From Anaeromyces robustus (taxonomy: Eukaryota > Neocallimastigomycota > Neocallimastigomycetes > Neocallimastigales > Neocallimastigaceae), in contig MCFG01000280.1 of assembly GCA_002104895.1 (NCBI GenBank), forward strand, positions 18,501-82,500: a DNA stretch of 64,000 nucleotides, written 5' to 3'. The notes beneath the pieces were generated by a model that had not been told where the DNA came from, did no database searches, and saw only the letters and a program-made list of their open reading frames with translations. Below, piece after piece: positions 63,770 through 64,000 of this stretch. The position numbers and the translations under genes were made by a program. The first letter of the stretch is position 1; each line of letters begins with the position of its first letter.

Positions 63770-63800
<31 letters not shown>

Positions 63801-64000
63801 TTTTGATTATGAAATAATAAATAAGTTATGGAATAAAATATTAATATCAATAGGTGTTGAAAACTATGGTTTATGACAAAATATTCAAAAATAATACTTT
63901 TAATTTTTTCTTGATTATATATTTTAAATTTAAATTATAAAAAAACTTTATATACATATATATAAATATATATAAATAAATCATAATATGTTCAATAAAT

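Larger units (their letters stand above)
60171..64000. other. 3.8-kb A+T-rich region upstream of the GH43 gene
   Basis: Contains the GH43 promoter, but no motif stands out from composition. ATTATTAATAATTAA-type palindromes occur twice near 60740-60790. A (TG)n tract and a short inverted repeat are listed separately. No gene seen to the window end. Confidence 0.55.

Overview
The window is almost certainly nuclear DNA of an anaerobic gut fungus (Neocallimastigomycota). Three things point there: intergenic DNA that is almost pure A+T and full of homopolymers and (TTA)n/(TTTA)n arrays; genes split by many small AT-rich introns; and, at the right end, a secreted GH43 glycoside hydrolase with two N-terminal fungal dockerins, the anchoring modules of anaerobic-fungal cellulosomes. 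The genus cannot be told from what I see. I recognised no rRNA, tRNA or CRISPR array.

Left third (1-30.2 kb), DNA repair and PIKK genes. After a possible gene start on the minus strand (50-392), a single plus-strand gene of about 66 exons (870-21245) encodes a full-length DNA-PKcs (PRKDC) homologue of roughly 4,000 residues: HEAT solenoid, S/TQ phospho-cluster region, FAT, PI3K-like kinase and FATC. Two of its introns, 9687-9869 and 18127-18277, have no usable GT-AG boundaries. Both read as AT-AC introns with U12-type donor and branch-point sequences, and both restore the frame with gapless family alignment. Next come MSH6 (22559-27404, five exons, PCNA-binding PIP box, MutS ATPase) and, convergent with it, a five-exon PDRG1 homologue (28638-30203, minus), a prefoldin-like subunit of the R2TP/PAQosome machinery. 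That machinery matures PIKKs such as DNA-PKcs.

Middle (30.2-48.8 kb), an 18.5-kb stretch with no gene I can support. It holds a 67-bp minisatellite, short inverted repeats and microsatellites.

Right third. A single-exon TLDc (OXR1-like) gene lies at 48766-49770. It is followed by a repeat-rich island (51.5-58.1 kb) with a polyA-tailed retroposon bounded by a perfect 14-bp target-site duplication, a longer related copy, an inverted fragment of the same family, a C-less TTGTAGG-type minisatellite and several tandem or inverted repeats. An ankyrin-repeat gene (54189-56526, minus) sits inside this island and is split by one frameshift. The GH43-dockerin gene (58365-60170, minus) follows, then 3.8 kb of AT-rich DNA.

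The most interesting observations are the full DNA-PKcs gene in an early-diverging fungus, its two AT-AC introns (which imply an active minor spliceosome), the conserved position of its S/TQ cluster, and the retroposon family around the ankyrin gene. Exon boundaries were read by eye; totals marked 'about' are hand tallies. Comparisons with vertebrate proteins rest on recalled family knowledge, not on a search.
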